Shown piece after piece: positions 46,195 to 56,100 of a stretch of DNA of 64,000 nt (positions are counted from its first letter, which is position 1; each line of letters begins with the position of its first letter). Under the pieces are notes generated by a model that worked only from the letters and a program-made list of their open reading frames with translations, was not told the DNA's origin and made no database searches. The DNA is from Roseimaritima multifibrata (GTDB lineage Bacteria > Planctomycetota > Planctomycetia > Pirellulales > Pirellulaceae), in the NCBI RefSeq assembly GCF_007741495.1, contig NZ_CP036262.1, positions 3,844,001 to 3,908,000 on the forward strand. The letters are read 5' to 3'. A program made the translations under genes and the position numbers.

Positions 46195-47049
46195 CTACTG
46201 AAAAACAGCCAACTGCGGCAGATGATCACTCAGCGAATAGGATTCCTCGTCATTGATGTTTAGGCGAAACGCTCCCTCATACAATGGTCTGGATTCAATG
46301 ATCCTTTCGGCGATTGGCCCAGCGGCCATGACATAGTCGATTCGCGAATTCGGAATGTCGGCCTTGAACGTCAGGCCTTCGCCTTTGCCGACCTTGGCAA
46401 ACGTATCCACCCAACCGGCGTCCATCCAAATCGCGTATTCTTCCGTATCAGGACGATGATTCATATCGCCGATCAAAAGCATCGACTTCCCAGCATCCAG
46501 ATCGGATTTCATCGATTCGATCATCGCTCGAATCTCTCTCAGCCGAATCTTAGGATCGGGAGTTGGGAAAAGATGTGCCGAATGCACGATAAGCGGTTCG
46601 TAGCCTGCCAATTCGACTGTGGCTCGCCCCCAGTGTCGGGTGAATAGGTCTTTCGGTCTCTCGCCTTTCGTGGGAGCGTTCTGAGATTCGATGACCTTTG
46701 ATTTACTCAGCAGTGTTCCCGGCCAACTTCCGCCACTGGGGAAACGAACGTGATTCATCCCCATCAGTTCAGCGACGTCTTTGGTGAATTCCTCATTCGG
46801 GGATTCTGAGAAGTTCACGATGTCGGGATCATGCAGCGCCAGTTCCATCGCCAATCGCTCTGCCATCTGGCCCTTCGCTACCGCTCGCCTCGCCAACGGT
46901 CGGTCGCTCGGCCAGCCCTTGCTTTTGTAAATGTTGTACGCGATCACTCGAAACGGCTTGGGTTTTGAATCATCCGCGAACAAATTTGAATTGGCTACGG
47001 CAAGGCTCGTTCCGAGTGCTCCGCAGAACTGTCGGCGTGAAATCGTCAT
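46195..47049 (-). CDS. Tat-exported endonuclease/exonuclease/phosphatase-family protein
   Basis: The product has 284 residues from the ATG at 47049, which starts a twin-arginine signal (MTISRRQFCGALGTSLAVANS). Motifs of the DNase I-like fold: RVIAYNIY (Asn metal ligand), IVNFSES (Glu variant region), LIVHSAHLFPTPD (catalytic His), LLIGDMNHRPDTEEY (Asp-x-Asn) and SYSLSDHLPQLAVF (final Asp-His). It cuts phosphodiester bonds in nucleic acids, lipids or sugar phosphates; the substrate is not clear. Divergent from the small basic protein gene. Confidence 0.85.
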   Translation of the reverse strand: MTISRRQFCGALGTSLAVANSNLFADDSKPKPFRVIAYNIYKSKGWPSDRPLARRAVAKGQMAERLAMELALHDPDIVNFSESPNEEFTKDVAELMGMNHVRFPSGGSWPGTLLSKSKVIESQNAPTKGERPKDLFTRHWGRATVELAGYEPLIVHSAHLFPTPDPKIRLREIRAMIESMKSDLDAGKSMLLIGDMNHRPDTEEYAIWMDAGWVDTFAKVGKGEGLTFKADIPNSRIDYVMAAGPIAERIIESRPLYEGAFRLNINDEESYSLSDHLPQLAVFQ

Positions 47050-47128
47050 GTGTGTCTCCAAGGTTAAGTAAATTGCATTGTAGCCCGCCCAAACCGTTCC
47101 AGGTAAAATAGTAGAAAGGAGAACGGTC

Positions 47129-47245
47129 GTGGTTAAAAACAGACCCCAGACCGCCCGAAAACCAGGAAACAAGTTCGCTCAACCTAAAAAGAAGATGCAG
47201 AAGCGAAGGATCGAAACAAAGAAAAAGACAGGAAAGAAGCAGTGA
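47129..47245 (+). CDS. 38-residue strongly basic protein
   Basis: GTG start 7 bases after AGGAG. The product reads VVKNRPQTARKPGNKFAQPKK.. and continues with Lys/Arg/Gln to the end; about half the residues are basic. Its TGA overlaps the ATG of the DUF2905 gene (TGATG), a strong sign that it is translated and coupled. It may bind nucleic acid or ribosomes, but nothing more can be said. Confidence 0.6.
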   Translation: MVKNRPQTARKPGNKFAQPKKKMQKRRIETKKKTGKKQ

Positions 47246-47466
47246 TGCAGCACCCCGCATGGATCTTGATTCTGGTAGGTCTGGTTACGATCGCCATCGG
47301 TGCTGCCTGGTTACTGGCTCCATCGATTTCATGGTTTGGGAAGTTGCCGGGCGACATCCGAATCGAGGGCGAGAACGTTACGTTCTATTTTCCTGTCGTC
47401 ACTTGCGTCGTGATCAGCCTGTTGTTGACGGCGATCATCTGGCTTCCTGGATACTTCTCGCACTAG
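47245..47466 (+). CDS. DUF2905-family small membrane protein
   Basis: The product has 73 residues, family length. Two membrane helices (AWILILVGLVTIAIGAAWLL and VVTCVVISLLLTAIIWLPGY) flank the conserved loop WFGKLPGDIRIEGENVTFYFP. The family is widespread in bacteria with unknown role. It is coupled to the basic protein upstream and its stop overlaps by 4 bases the stop of the convergent gene. Confidence 0.9.
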   Translation: MQHPAWILILVGLVTIAIGAAWLLAPSISWFGKLPGDIRIEGENVTFYFPVVTCVVISLLLTAIIWLPGYFSH

Positions 47467-48008
47467 GTCGATATCGATACCCACTGCGCCAGTTCCTTCA
47501 GATCGGCTACATCCATTTCGAGAACAAGTTCCTGACGGTGAATATCATGGACGGCCAAGACGTGATCCTCCTGAAAGACGATCTCGTCACCCTTCGCCAC
47601 TCCGTGCAATCGAGTTTCAACCAGTGGATTGTCCACGGTCCCTCGAAAACATTTTCCCGACCGTTCCTCTATTCGCACCCAAAAATCCTCGCCCCATCCC
47701 CGTGACGGAACACTCTGCTTCGGCAACGGCACTAGCGTTGCCGGGTGGTTGTGCCGCAAGATTGGCTTGGTCATCTGGCCATTGCACGACGGACACGAGC
47801 ACTTCTCAGGGGTGTCTTCATGCACCGAGAATCTAGGGGAATCAATCCTAAGCTCGACGAACTGCCCCGGTCGGACATGCCGTTTGATGACTGCAGGTGG
47901 GATCTGGAACGTTTTGGGAGACTCCGCGTGCAGGACAACACCGTTCACCAACTGGTAGGCGTTGGTGAATTGCTGAGAGTCGAATTGTTGCTGAAGACGA
48001 TTGTTCAT
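47463..48008 (-). CDS. Conserved hypothetical protein with Cys motif
   Basis: The product has 181 residues from the ATG at 48008. The middle contains EKCSCPSCNGQMTKP, a possible metal site with three Cys, and HNHPATLVPLP. The C-terminal half (VRIEERSGKCFRGTVDNPLVETRLHGVAKGDEIVFQEDHVLAV) resembles the DUF2314-like type of fold (short beta-rich domain). No catalytic role can be named. It is convergent with the DUF2905 gene. Confidence 0.7.
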   Translation of the reverse strand: MNNRLQQQFDSQQFTNAYQLVNGVVLHAESPKTFQIPPAVIKRHVRPGQFVELRIDSPRFSVHEDTPEKCSCPSCNGQMTKPILRHNHPATLVPLPKQSVPSRGWGEDFWVRIEERSGKCFRGTVDNPLVETRLHGVAKGDEIVFQEDHVLAVHDIHRQELVLEMDVADLKELAQWVSIST

Positions 48009-48234
48009 TTTCGAATAAGACCCAACGTTTGGCTCTACGCGGAACAGCGGATAAGCGGATAAGCGTCCACCAACGCAACCAATGCGACCGACGCAAAACG
48101 ATCTTAACGAACCCATTGGCTACCAGCAAATTCACCCAAGTTCGACACTCTGTGTTCCACATATTGTACATATTGTGAAAATCGAAAATGCCGCTCGTGC
48201 AAAGATCGATGTCGCCAGAGCCGTCCAACCCATT

Positions 48235-48723
48235 CTATTGTGATTCAAATGGCGGATCTTGATCGGGACCTTGATCGGAACTAGGGGACCGCGTTTCGAG
48301 GAACAGGCGTATTGATGGCGAGAAGAAGAATGCAAGGCCAATGACGACGAAGATGGACGCGTGAATTACCGGCATGGTGAATAGCATATCGGAAATTCGA
48401 AAAAAGGAATCTGCGTTTTCAGGTGGCGTGATTTCAGCCATCCGGTACATGACGTATCCCAATACCCATAACGATGTGATCCCTTTCAATAAAGCCCATG
48501 TGGCCAGCCCCCAACGTGTCCACTTTTCGCCCGTTTCCCAAAGACTCCACACAGCGCCAATCAGCAGCACCGGCAGGATAACGGACTTAAACCATTGGAA
48601 ATTTGCGGACATCCCCGAAAAGGCGAACAGGATATTTGCCGCTTCGTTCAGAACGATCAACAAGGCAAAAATCACAAATAGGACGCGGCCCCGATTAACC
48701 ATTCTGTTTTGGTCTGTGTTCAC
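48235..48723 (-). CDS. Small four-helix membrane protein
   Basis: The product has 162 residues with four hydrophobic segments (VLFVIFALLIVLNEAANILFAF, SVILPVLLIGAVWSLW, ATWALLKGITSLWVLGYVMY, VIHASIFVVIGLAFFF) and a short hydrophilic C-terminus (SSDQGPDQDPPFESQ). No family recognised. Confidence 0.65.
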   Translation of the reverse strand: MNTDQNRMVNRGRVLFVIFALLIVLNEAANILFAFSGMSANFQWFKSVILPVLLIGAVWSLWETGEKWTRWGLATWALLKGITSLWVLGYVMYRMAEITPPENADSFFRISDMLFTMPVIHASIFVVIGLAFFFSPSIRLFLETRSPSSDQGPDQDPPFESQ

Positions 48724-49204
48724 GGTGATGGTTCAGCGACACAAAGATTGAGATCATTCAGGTGCCGCGAATGATGTAACTTCAGTTTGCGACCGGCCGA
48801 CAGCTCAGCGAACGTAGACGGGGGCTCTTTGGCTTAGGTTAGTGCTTGAGTTCACCAATTACCACCGATTCATGGAACTCGCAACGCAAAACACCAACTT
48901 CGCCACGTCGTTGGCCGGCCTCTCTCAGATCGGGATGTGCCACACTCAAGCATCCGACTCCCTGAGTTCACGTGGTACCACTCCGTAATACAGGCAGGGC
49001 ACAGCCATCGGCAAATCTTTTGTGGCGAATCGTGCAGCGGGCATTGATGGTTTCGCCGGTCAAATCGTTGGCCCGTTGGCAAACAACCGGCCGCGCCCGC
49101 AAGACCGTCCGGTCTGACACCGCGATCAGGGTTCGCATCGCCTCCGCAGGACGGTTGATGGACGCGTTAAATCAATCGCTGTTTTTTACTGTTTTCGGGA
49201 CGGA
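48724..49204. other. Intergenic region, no gene seen
   Basis: Short frames only; upstream region of the membrane protein gene. Confidence 0.4.
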
Positions 49205-49645
49205 TCAACCATGAACTCGCTTTCCATTTCCCCGCAACTTCGACGCAATCGTCGGACTGAACAAGAGGATGCCTAACCCGATAGGCATTAACCCACCTTG
49301 CATCAGGTTGTAGTCGGCGCAAAGCCTTTCCCAAGATAATCCCACAACGAACCGTCCGAAACTCAACTCGAACGCTACCGTCAAAAAGAGCCAGATAGCG
49401 CCCACCACTAGCAATTCCGATGGACTGATAGCACCGATCGAGCGGATGGTGAAGTAGGCGATTGCTAGGATGATTGCCGAACCGGAAAACACACCCAACT
49501 GATTCGAACGGAACTCGCCAACGAACGGAACGAGGGCAATCGCTCGAAGAACCCCATGGAGAATCTCGAAAACAATCAGGACCAGCCAGATCGTCAAACT
49601 ACGTACAATGATTCGACAGCGACTGGCGGAAGCTTCGTTATCCAT
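49205..49645 (-). CDS. Small membrane protein
   Basis: The product has 146 residues with about four hydrophobic segments (SLTIWLVLIVFEILHGVL, GVFSGSAIILAIAYFTI, LLVVGAIWLFLTVAFEL, LMPIGLGILLFSPTIA) and a conserved-looking Arg/Gln-containing loop (FRSNQLG). No function recognised. Confidence 0.65.
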   Translation of the reverse strand: MDNEASASRCRIIVRSLTIWLVLIVFEILHGVLRAIALVPFVGEFRSNQLGVFSGSAIILAIAYFTIRSIGAISPSELLVVGAIWLFLTVAFELSFGRFVVGLSWERLCADYNLMQGGLMPIGLGILLFSPTIASKLRGNGKRVHG

Positions 49646-49989
49646 CGCCCATCCAATCCCACCGATTCTGGTACTTATCTATGGGATCGCTCCATTTGTT
49701 TGCCATCAGGACCAACGATTGCGGTCATCGGCATGAAATTCAACTGGGAAGCGACACCGCACGGAGCCATGACGTTTGCTCGTATCCATCTGACTGCATG
49801 GAAGTCTTCGCTCATTGCCGCCATGCCATAGCGAATCAACGCTTTGGCAACTGTGGCAAAAACATCCGAATCCATTTGAGGAAATCCTAGTCCCAGGCCG
49901 GGCGAACTACGTATATCACACGCGTTGAAGCATGCGGTTCCACGACAGTACGCCTGAAAGAGAATCGTAGATCTGGCAAGACGCAACGC
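49646..49989. other. Intergenic region, no gene seen
   Basis: Frames on both strands overlap each other and none has supporting features. Confidence 0.4.
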
Positions 49990-50406
49990 CTATAGATCGG
50001 CAAGATACCGAATCAAGTCGGTTGATGTCACAATGCCTACAAGCTTGTCACCTTCGACGACAGGCAAAGCGTGGAAGCTGTGAGACCCGAGCAGCCTCGC
50101 TGCTTCACGGATCGTGCCCGATTTCTCTATCGTGACACAATCGGTCACCATCACGTCATGGATCTTGTACATGTGATCAAGTGTCTGGTCCAACGATTTC
50201 GATGTTTGATTTCCGAACTCGCCAAAAGAGATTCTCGCGAAGTCACTCCAGCTGATGACGCCGATCAGCTTTTCCCCGCTAACAACGGGAACGTGATGAA
50301 TACCACCTTCTTCAAACATTTTGCGCAATTTTGAAACGGGTTCACCATCGTGAATCGTCTGTAATCCTGTTGACATGATTTTTGTCAGCGGCTCGTTCTT
50401 CTTCAT
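49990..50406 (-). CDS. CBS-domain pair protein
   Basis: The product has 138 residues, just two CBS domains (about 8-63 and 80-136): IMSTGLQTIHDGEPVSKLRKMF..HHVPVVSGEKLIGVISWSDF and VMVTDCVTIEKSGTIREAARLL..HALPVVEGDKLVGIVTSTDL. Such pairs bind adenosine nucleotides and regulate other proteins. The partner is not evident here. Confidence 0.93.
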   Translation of the reverse strand: MKKNEPLTKIMSTGLQTIHDGEPVSKLRKMFEEGGIHHVPVVSGEKLIGVISWSDFARISFGEFGNQTSKSLDQTLDHMYKIHDVMVTDCVTIEKSGTIREAARLLGSHSFHALPVVEGDKLVGIVTSTDLIRYLADL

Positions 50407-50497
50407 CTTATCTCCAAGGAGTGGTCGCAGAACCGATACTAGATAATTTTGAAATCGATCGGGTCAGCATGTGGGTTTCATGTTGCCATCATGCTTT

Positions 50498-50539
50498 CGC
50501 AAACGTTGTTCCAAGATGCGCAAACGTTGTTCCAAGATG
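50498..50539 (+). repeat. Exact 21-bp tandem duplication
   Basis: CGCAAACGTTGTTCCAAGATG occurs twice in direct succession, 90 bp upstream of the CBS gene start. It contains AACGTT; it may be a chance duplication or a doubled operator. Confidence 0.7.
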
Positions 50540-51004
50540 GACGAGAATTCCAGAATGAACTCCGCTGCGACTGCGAAAGGGATTGCGACCAGCCTATTCC
50601 ATGTGCCTGCCACGCATCTCTTCGACGAGAAAGGAGGCTGTACCACAGGGCCCCCAGAGATACGATCTAATGCAACAACGGCCAGAGTGTGCCTAAGATG
50701 CACAGCGACCGCGTGCGATGTCGCACATCAACGGTCCTGTACGACGAAACGGGGATTCAACATCGCACTTCGTCCGGCCCGAATCGTTGGCAGATCGAAT
50801 AACAGAGAATCCGCCAACTGAGCGCCCGGAACCGAAACGTTAGAAGGAGGTGAAGCGTGGCACACAGCAGGGTTCCATCGATCCGTCCGAGCACTCTGGG
50901 CGTTTCCATCACGATTGAATTCATCGTGCTGCTCTACCGAATCAGCGCGACTCCAAGAGAGACGCCGTGGGGAGCCCTTTACTGCGTGCAGGACGAGTCA
51001 GGGT
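50540..51004. other. Intergenic region, no gene seen
   Basis: No supported gene; includes the upstream side of the CBS gene. Confidence 0.4.
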
Positions 51005-52081
51005 TCATGGCGAGCTAAATTTGGCTTGCGTCGAGACGTTGAATTCTTCCAGGATTTCGTCGCACGTATGGTTTTCGAATTCGTAGTTCCAAGCTTCGAT
51101 GTAGCGCATGCCCAGTTCCTTTGCCTGCTTGAAGACGGTGGTGTAGTCGCCACCTCCAAACCGGTCTTGCTGACTGGAGCGACCGATAACTTGGCCATAG
51201 AGATCGCCTTGATAGTCTTTCAATAACGTGATCAAGTTGCCTTGGTAACTGGTTTTACCAGAAATCCACCACATCGCGATGCCGACACGATTGTCGTATT
51301 CAGGCTTTTGGAATTCGCTGATAATCCGGGCGGGGATTTGAGGGCTGCGGAACAGTTCGTGAACTTCAAAGGCGACGGCTTTGTCGGGAAAAGCTTTCAG
51401 CACACTCTGAGTGGCCTCGGCGGATGCTTTGATCCAAACATCGCCAAACCTGCGTTCAGCGTTTTTGTCACGCGAGTTGATTCCGGCAGCTTGGAGAAGG
51501 GTTTGATCCGGGACGCCGTTGAAATGCCCTTCGAGTCCGTTGCTGGTCATCTGAGGAACGTAAACCAATTTCAAACGTGGGTCTTTTCCGTATTTTGCGC
51601 CGACAGCCAACAGCATTTCTCGAAGACGTTTCTGTACGATCGGGTCCCAATACTTCGGCATTTGGACGGGGTTTCCACGGAAGGCCATTGCAAATGTTTC
51701 GGCGTGGAGATCCGAGACCAACCAGCCCGGCGAGAGGGATTGAGATCCTCGACGCCTGCGCGACAAACGCGAGGGGGTTTTACTGTCAGCAGAAGCTTCG
51801 GTAGACGTCCAACCGCCGTGAATGGCAAGCGTCCAGTTCATTGTGGGTTTGAGAAGTCGAACCTGGTCTTCGATCCGGGTAAAGTCAAACCGGCCGGGCG
51901 CGGGTTCAATTTCGCTCCAGGTGACTCGGACGAGCCCACCGTTCATGTGCTTGTTTTGGACGGCACGTGGGGTGATCGTACTGGCATAGGTGCCGATTGG
52001 TTTATCAACGTCCTTGCCAAAGCCATCGGAGGCAAGGAAGATGGCAATAAGCAGCAGCGAGAGCAGGTTTGGAGTTTTCAT
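51005..52081 (-). CDS. Secreted TIM-barrel-like hypothetical protein
   Basis: The product has 358 residues from the ATG at 52081. Signal peptide MKTPNLLSLLLIAIFLASDGFG. The body looks like a glycoside-hydrolase-type barrel: GGLVRVTWSEIEPAPGRFDFTRIE, NWTLAIHGGW, YWDPIVQKRLREMLLAVGAKYG, RLKLVYVPQMTSNGLEGH, AVAFEVHELFRSP, YIEAWNYEFEN. The Glu in VTWSEIEPAPG and the late EAWNYEFE are typical of clan A/GH42-like barrels, but the catalytic pair cannot be fixed. Planctomycete proteins of this type are mostly unstudied. Confidence 0.6.
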   Translation of the reverse strand: MKTPNLLSLLLIAIFLASDGFGKDVDKPIGTYASTITPRAVQNKHMNGGLVRVTWSEIEPAPGRFDFTRIEDQVRLLKPTMNWTLAIHGGWTSTEASADSKTPSRLSRRRRGSQSLSPGWLVSDLHAETFAMAFRGNPVQMPKYWDPIVQKRLREMLLAVGAKYGKDPRLKLVYVPQMTSNGLEGHFNGVPDQTLLQAAGINSRDKNAERRFGDVWIKASAEATQSVLKAFPDKAVAFEVHELFRSPQIPARIISEFQKPEYDNRVGIAMWWISGKTSYQGNLITLLKDYQGDLYGQVIGRSSQQDRFGGGDYTTVFKQAKELGMRYIEAWNYEFENHTCDEILEEFNVSTQAKFSSP

Positions 52082-52192
52082 GATGATTGAACACACTAAG
52101 GGAGTGAAAAGTTCCGCGACTGGAAACAGTTTTTGGAGTCTTACCCCGTTTTCTTGATCCTTCCGCGTTGAAAGTGGAGGAGACGACGCATC

Positions 52193-52279
52193 AAAACCTG
52201 GCGTAGTGGACGCGGCAAAACCTGGTGTAGTGGACGCGGCAACGAGCCCCGTTTTGCAGGACTTGTTGCCGCGTCCACT
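52193..52279. repeat. Direct and inverted repeat cluster
   Basis: A 24-bp unit ending GTAGTGGACGCGGC is present twice in tandem (52193-52240, one difference). AGTGGACGCGGCAAC (52229) is inverted at 52265-52279 with a 21-base gap. It lies between divergent genes. Confidence 0.7.
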
Positions 52280-52339
52280 TCGCCAAACAAGGCGATGCCA
52301 CCAGCAATGTAAATCCTTCTGGAGACGCGGTCAGCCATC

Positions 52340-52954
52340 ATGGGGTTTTATTCAAAAGTCGTTTTTCCTGCCTTCTACGATTTTGTAATCGACAAGCCGT
52401 ACTGGGACGAACACCGAAAACGACAACTGGCCGATGTGAGCGGCGAGATTCTAGAGATCGGTGTTGGCACGGGGCTAAATCTTCCGCACTACCCTAAGCA
52501 CGTTCGAAAGATAACCACGGTCGATCCGAATCCGGGCATGAACCGTAAACTTGCCAAACGAATGGCTTCGACTGAAATCGAAGTCGACCGACGAATTTTG
52601 TCCAGCGAAGAACTTCCCTTCGATGACGCGACGTTTGACTATGTGGTCAGCACCATCACGCTTTGCAGTATCGCCAACGTCGATCAAGCTTTAGGCGAGC
52701 TTTGCAGAGTGCTCAAGCCGGGGGGTCGGTTACAATTTTTCGAGCACGGGATCAGCCCCGATCCCGCTGTGCAGAAACAGCAAGTGCGATGGAACTGGCT
52801 TCAGGGAATCATCGGCGATGGTTGTCGGCTGGACCTGGATCTTGCGGCATTGCTGGCGAAGCAAGCCTTCCGTGCCGTAGAAATCGACAATTTCTACATG
52901 CAGCAAACTCCACGAACACACGGATACATGTACCGCGGCATCGCCACAAAGTGA
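52340..52954 (+). CDS. Class I SAM-dependent methyltransferase
   Basis: The product has 204 residues. SAM-binding motif I EILEIGVGTGLNLPHYP, motif II acidic TTVDPNPGM, then ELPFDDATFDYVVSTITLCSI and LGELCRVLKPGGRLQFFEHG, as in the UbiE/METTL7-like group. The N-terminus FPAFYDFVIDKPYW and the C-terminal QQVRWNWLQGIIGDGCRLDLD also fit small methyltransferases of lipid or quinone-like acceptors. Substrate unknown. Confidence 0.88.
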   Translation: MGFYSKVVFPAFYDFVIDKPYWDEHRKRQLADVSGEILEIGVGTGLNLPHYPKHVRKITTVDPNPGMNRKLAKRMASTEIEVDRRILSSEELPFDDATFDYVVSTITLCSIANVDQALGELCRVLKPGGRLQFFEHGISPDPAVQKQQVRWNWLQGIIGDGCRLDLDLAALLAKQAFRAVEIDNFYMQQTPRTHGYMYRGIATK

Positions 52955-53173
52955 AATTCACTCGTAACTTCGGAAGCGTCGATTGAAAACCTTTGAAACA
53001 CTGGGAATCTGAGTAAACTAGTTCCAGTTTATCACGCGGGGTGGTGGTAACCTGACACCCTTCGTGCAACGCGTGCGTTCGATGATTCTTTGCTGAGATG
53101 TTTTCAACTCCAACACGACCCGTTCCGATATGCGCAGGCGTTCATTTCATGGGTTCCTTAGTTGCAGTCATGG

Positions 53174-56100
53174 ATGCCCAACCAAATGAATTCAAGCTGC
53201 GACGACGAACCTAACGAAGGTCAACCTGGTGTCGCCGATTTCGAACCGGCATGCTTTCAGTCCTGCCTCGGTTTGCCCGATGGCGACGATCAGCAACTTA
53301 AAGATACCGCGGTTGCAGTTCGCCAAGAGTATCGAGACGGGTCACGGTGGAAACGCTTGAACTGTCAACGGGTGAGCATTTTTGCGGAACGCGATCGGGG
53401 AACCGTCTTCGTTGTCCATGTTGGCTCGTCTGTTGAATTCGACTGGACCTGGGAAGGCGCGAAAGCGTTTCGCCCGAAGTCGCTTGACGACAACGAGCGT
53501 TATTCGGATCGTTTCTACGAAGAAGCCGACTACGAAGACGAGATCCTTTGGTCGGGTGAGATCGTCGAAGTGGATGAGCGGAACGGTTGCCTGTTCATCA
53601 GTCTTGATGATCCAGAGAGGACTCCAAAAGCTGGACCGTTCTTTGTTCGTCCGTTTGAATTTCTGTCGGTTTTGGATTCCATTTACAACGGCGACGAGTT
53701 TGCCGAACTCCGGAAGCACCTTCCGGCTAGGCTGAACGCCGCTGAGGGCGATATCCATCCGCAAGTCTCCGCGTCCAGTGACTGCGGCCTATCAAATTTG
53801 CACGATTGGTGGCAACATTCCTGGAGCGTGCTCTGGGGGCCGCCCGGCACGGGAAAAACTTGGACGACCGGACAACAGATCGCCAAGGTCCTGCAAGACG
53901 AAAGCGAGAGGATCCTGGTAATTTCGACGACGAACCGGGCGACCGACGCCGTCGCAGTCGCCATCGGCGAAGCGGCCAAGATTCACTGCCCAAATGAAAT
54001 GGATGCCGACACGCTGCTGCGAATCGGCAAGGGGGCGTCCTATCAAACGTTCGTTGCGAAAGAACTTGACCCGATGCTCCGAGGGACGGAGTCGGAAACC
54101 CTGGCTCAGATCGATCGCCTTGTACAGCAGCTCCAAGCCTTTGAATCGTCTGAAGACAAAGCCCTAGCAAGAAAACAGATAGGCAAATTGCGAACGTCGG
54201 CCAACGATCAAAGCAATCGCATCTTTGTCGATGCGGATCGACGTGTCGTGGTTGCAACCGCTTTCAAAGCAATGAGCTATCTAAAAGACGAATCGATCCG
54301 AAAGATGGTTGAAGATGGTGAAGCCCCGTTCACGACGATCTTTATCGACGAAGCAGGATTGATCTCCAGAGCCGCGGTCGCAGCCTTATCGTTGTTGGCG
54401 GGGCGGAGAATTGTATTGGTCGGCGATTCGAAACAGCTGGCGCCCATCAGTCGTATTTCACGCATCCTTCCGACTCGTCAGCAAATTTGGCTGGCAAGCA
54501 GCGGCTTGAGCCACCTGGACCATACGGACAACATTCCCCAAGCGGTTCACTTGCTGTCGGCACAACACCGAATGCACCCGGACGTTTGCAAAGTCGTGTC
54601 GAATTTTCAGTACGATGGAGTCCTGTCGACCGCACCAGATCGAGCCGAAATGAAGTCGACGCTTTCGCCGTTCATCGCCGATCAATCGAGAGCCATTTGG
54701 TACGTGCTTGATGAAGAAGATGCCGATCTGGCGTCGATTCGCGCGGCACGCGGGCCAGCCAAAAAAAGCTGGGTTCGTGGGATGACGGCGGCGACGCTCC
54801 GAAAACTGTTCTCCGATGCTGGAGTGCGTGGTTCACACGGACTTTTTATTTCGCCATTCAAAGCCCAGGCTCAGCAAATCGGAAAATTGTTGGCTGGTTG
54901 GGGAATGAAAACATGGGAAGCGTCGACGGTCCACAGCCAGCAAGGATCGGAGGCGGACATCGTCATTTTTGACACGGTCAATGCGGGTAGCGGCACGTGG
55001 CAAATACCCGAATGGAAAAGGCTGGTCAACGTCGCACTCAGCCGAGCAAGGGAAGCGGTCATTGTCCTGGCAAGCCGCAGCGAGATGGAAGAACCCTACC
55101 TCCGTCCGCTTAAGCAGACCATGACGGCTGCGTTCCTGGTAAATGATGGGAAGCGCTTCGTATGGCGGGACGCTGGTAAAACGCCTTCATCGCAGGCCGT
55201 CGCTGTGGCCGAGCCAAACGCTGGTTACAAATCAAAAACCTCAGGCCGTATGGGCGATCAGTTTGATGGACGCAAGGGTCTAAAGCCAATTCTGTCGCAG
55301 GAACAGCAACGGCTGACCAATCTGGATCTAGACGGAAAGCCCCGCCTGGTTCGAGGCGTCGCGGGCAGCGGCAAATCGATTGTTCTCTGCAACTGGCTGG
55401 CCAAGACGGCGATGCGTCTGCAAGATCAAAAAGACGCCCGCATCTGGGCCGTCTATGCGAATCGAAGTTTGCAAAAGCTGCTTCAAGAATCGATTGAATC
55501 AGCATGGACCAACCTCCACGAAGGCGATTTGTTCGATAACTCCGAATTCCCTTGGGAGAAGGTGTCGCTTCTCCACGTCAAAGATGTTTTGGCAGGAATG
55601 CTTCCAAGCGTTCAAATGTCCATCGAATCGATTGGTTTTGATTATGACCAAGCAGCCGAGGAATTTCTCAATCGGAAAGGCTCTGATGAATTACTTCCAC
55701 GATGCTCGGCCCTGTTCATCGATGAAGCTCAAGACATGGGACCGTCAACATTGCGACTGCTATTGTCCATCGTCGAACAAACGGACAAAGAAGATGCCAA
55801 CAGTCGATCGGCACATATTTTTTACGACAATGCTCAAAACGTCTACGATACCAAGACCCCGAAATGGTCCGATTTTGGCCTCGATATGCGTGGACGATCG
55901 ACGATCATGCGAGAAAGCTTTCGATCGACAACGCCGATCACCGAATTGGCAGTCAACGTGCTCAGCCGACTGTCAGAGAGAAGTAAACGTCAAGATCAGC
56001 AAGAATTGCTCCAACTCGGGCTGCTAGAAAAAGCCGACCGAAGCGGCGAGGCCTGGTTGCGAGTTCGGTACAACCAGATCGCTGGCCCCAAACCGATCTA

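Noticed and set aside
51242-52090. Plus-strand frame of 282 codons
   Set aside because: Antisense to the secreted barrel-like protein, which has a signal peptide and ordered motifs.
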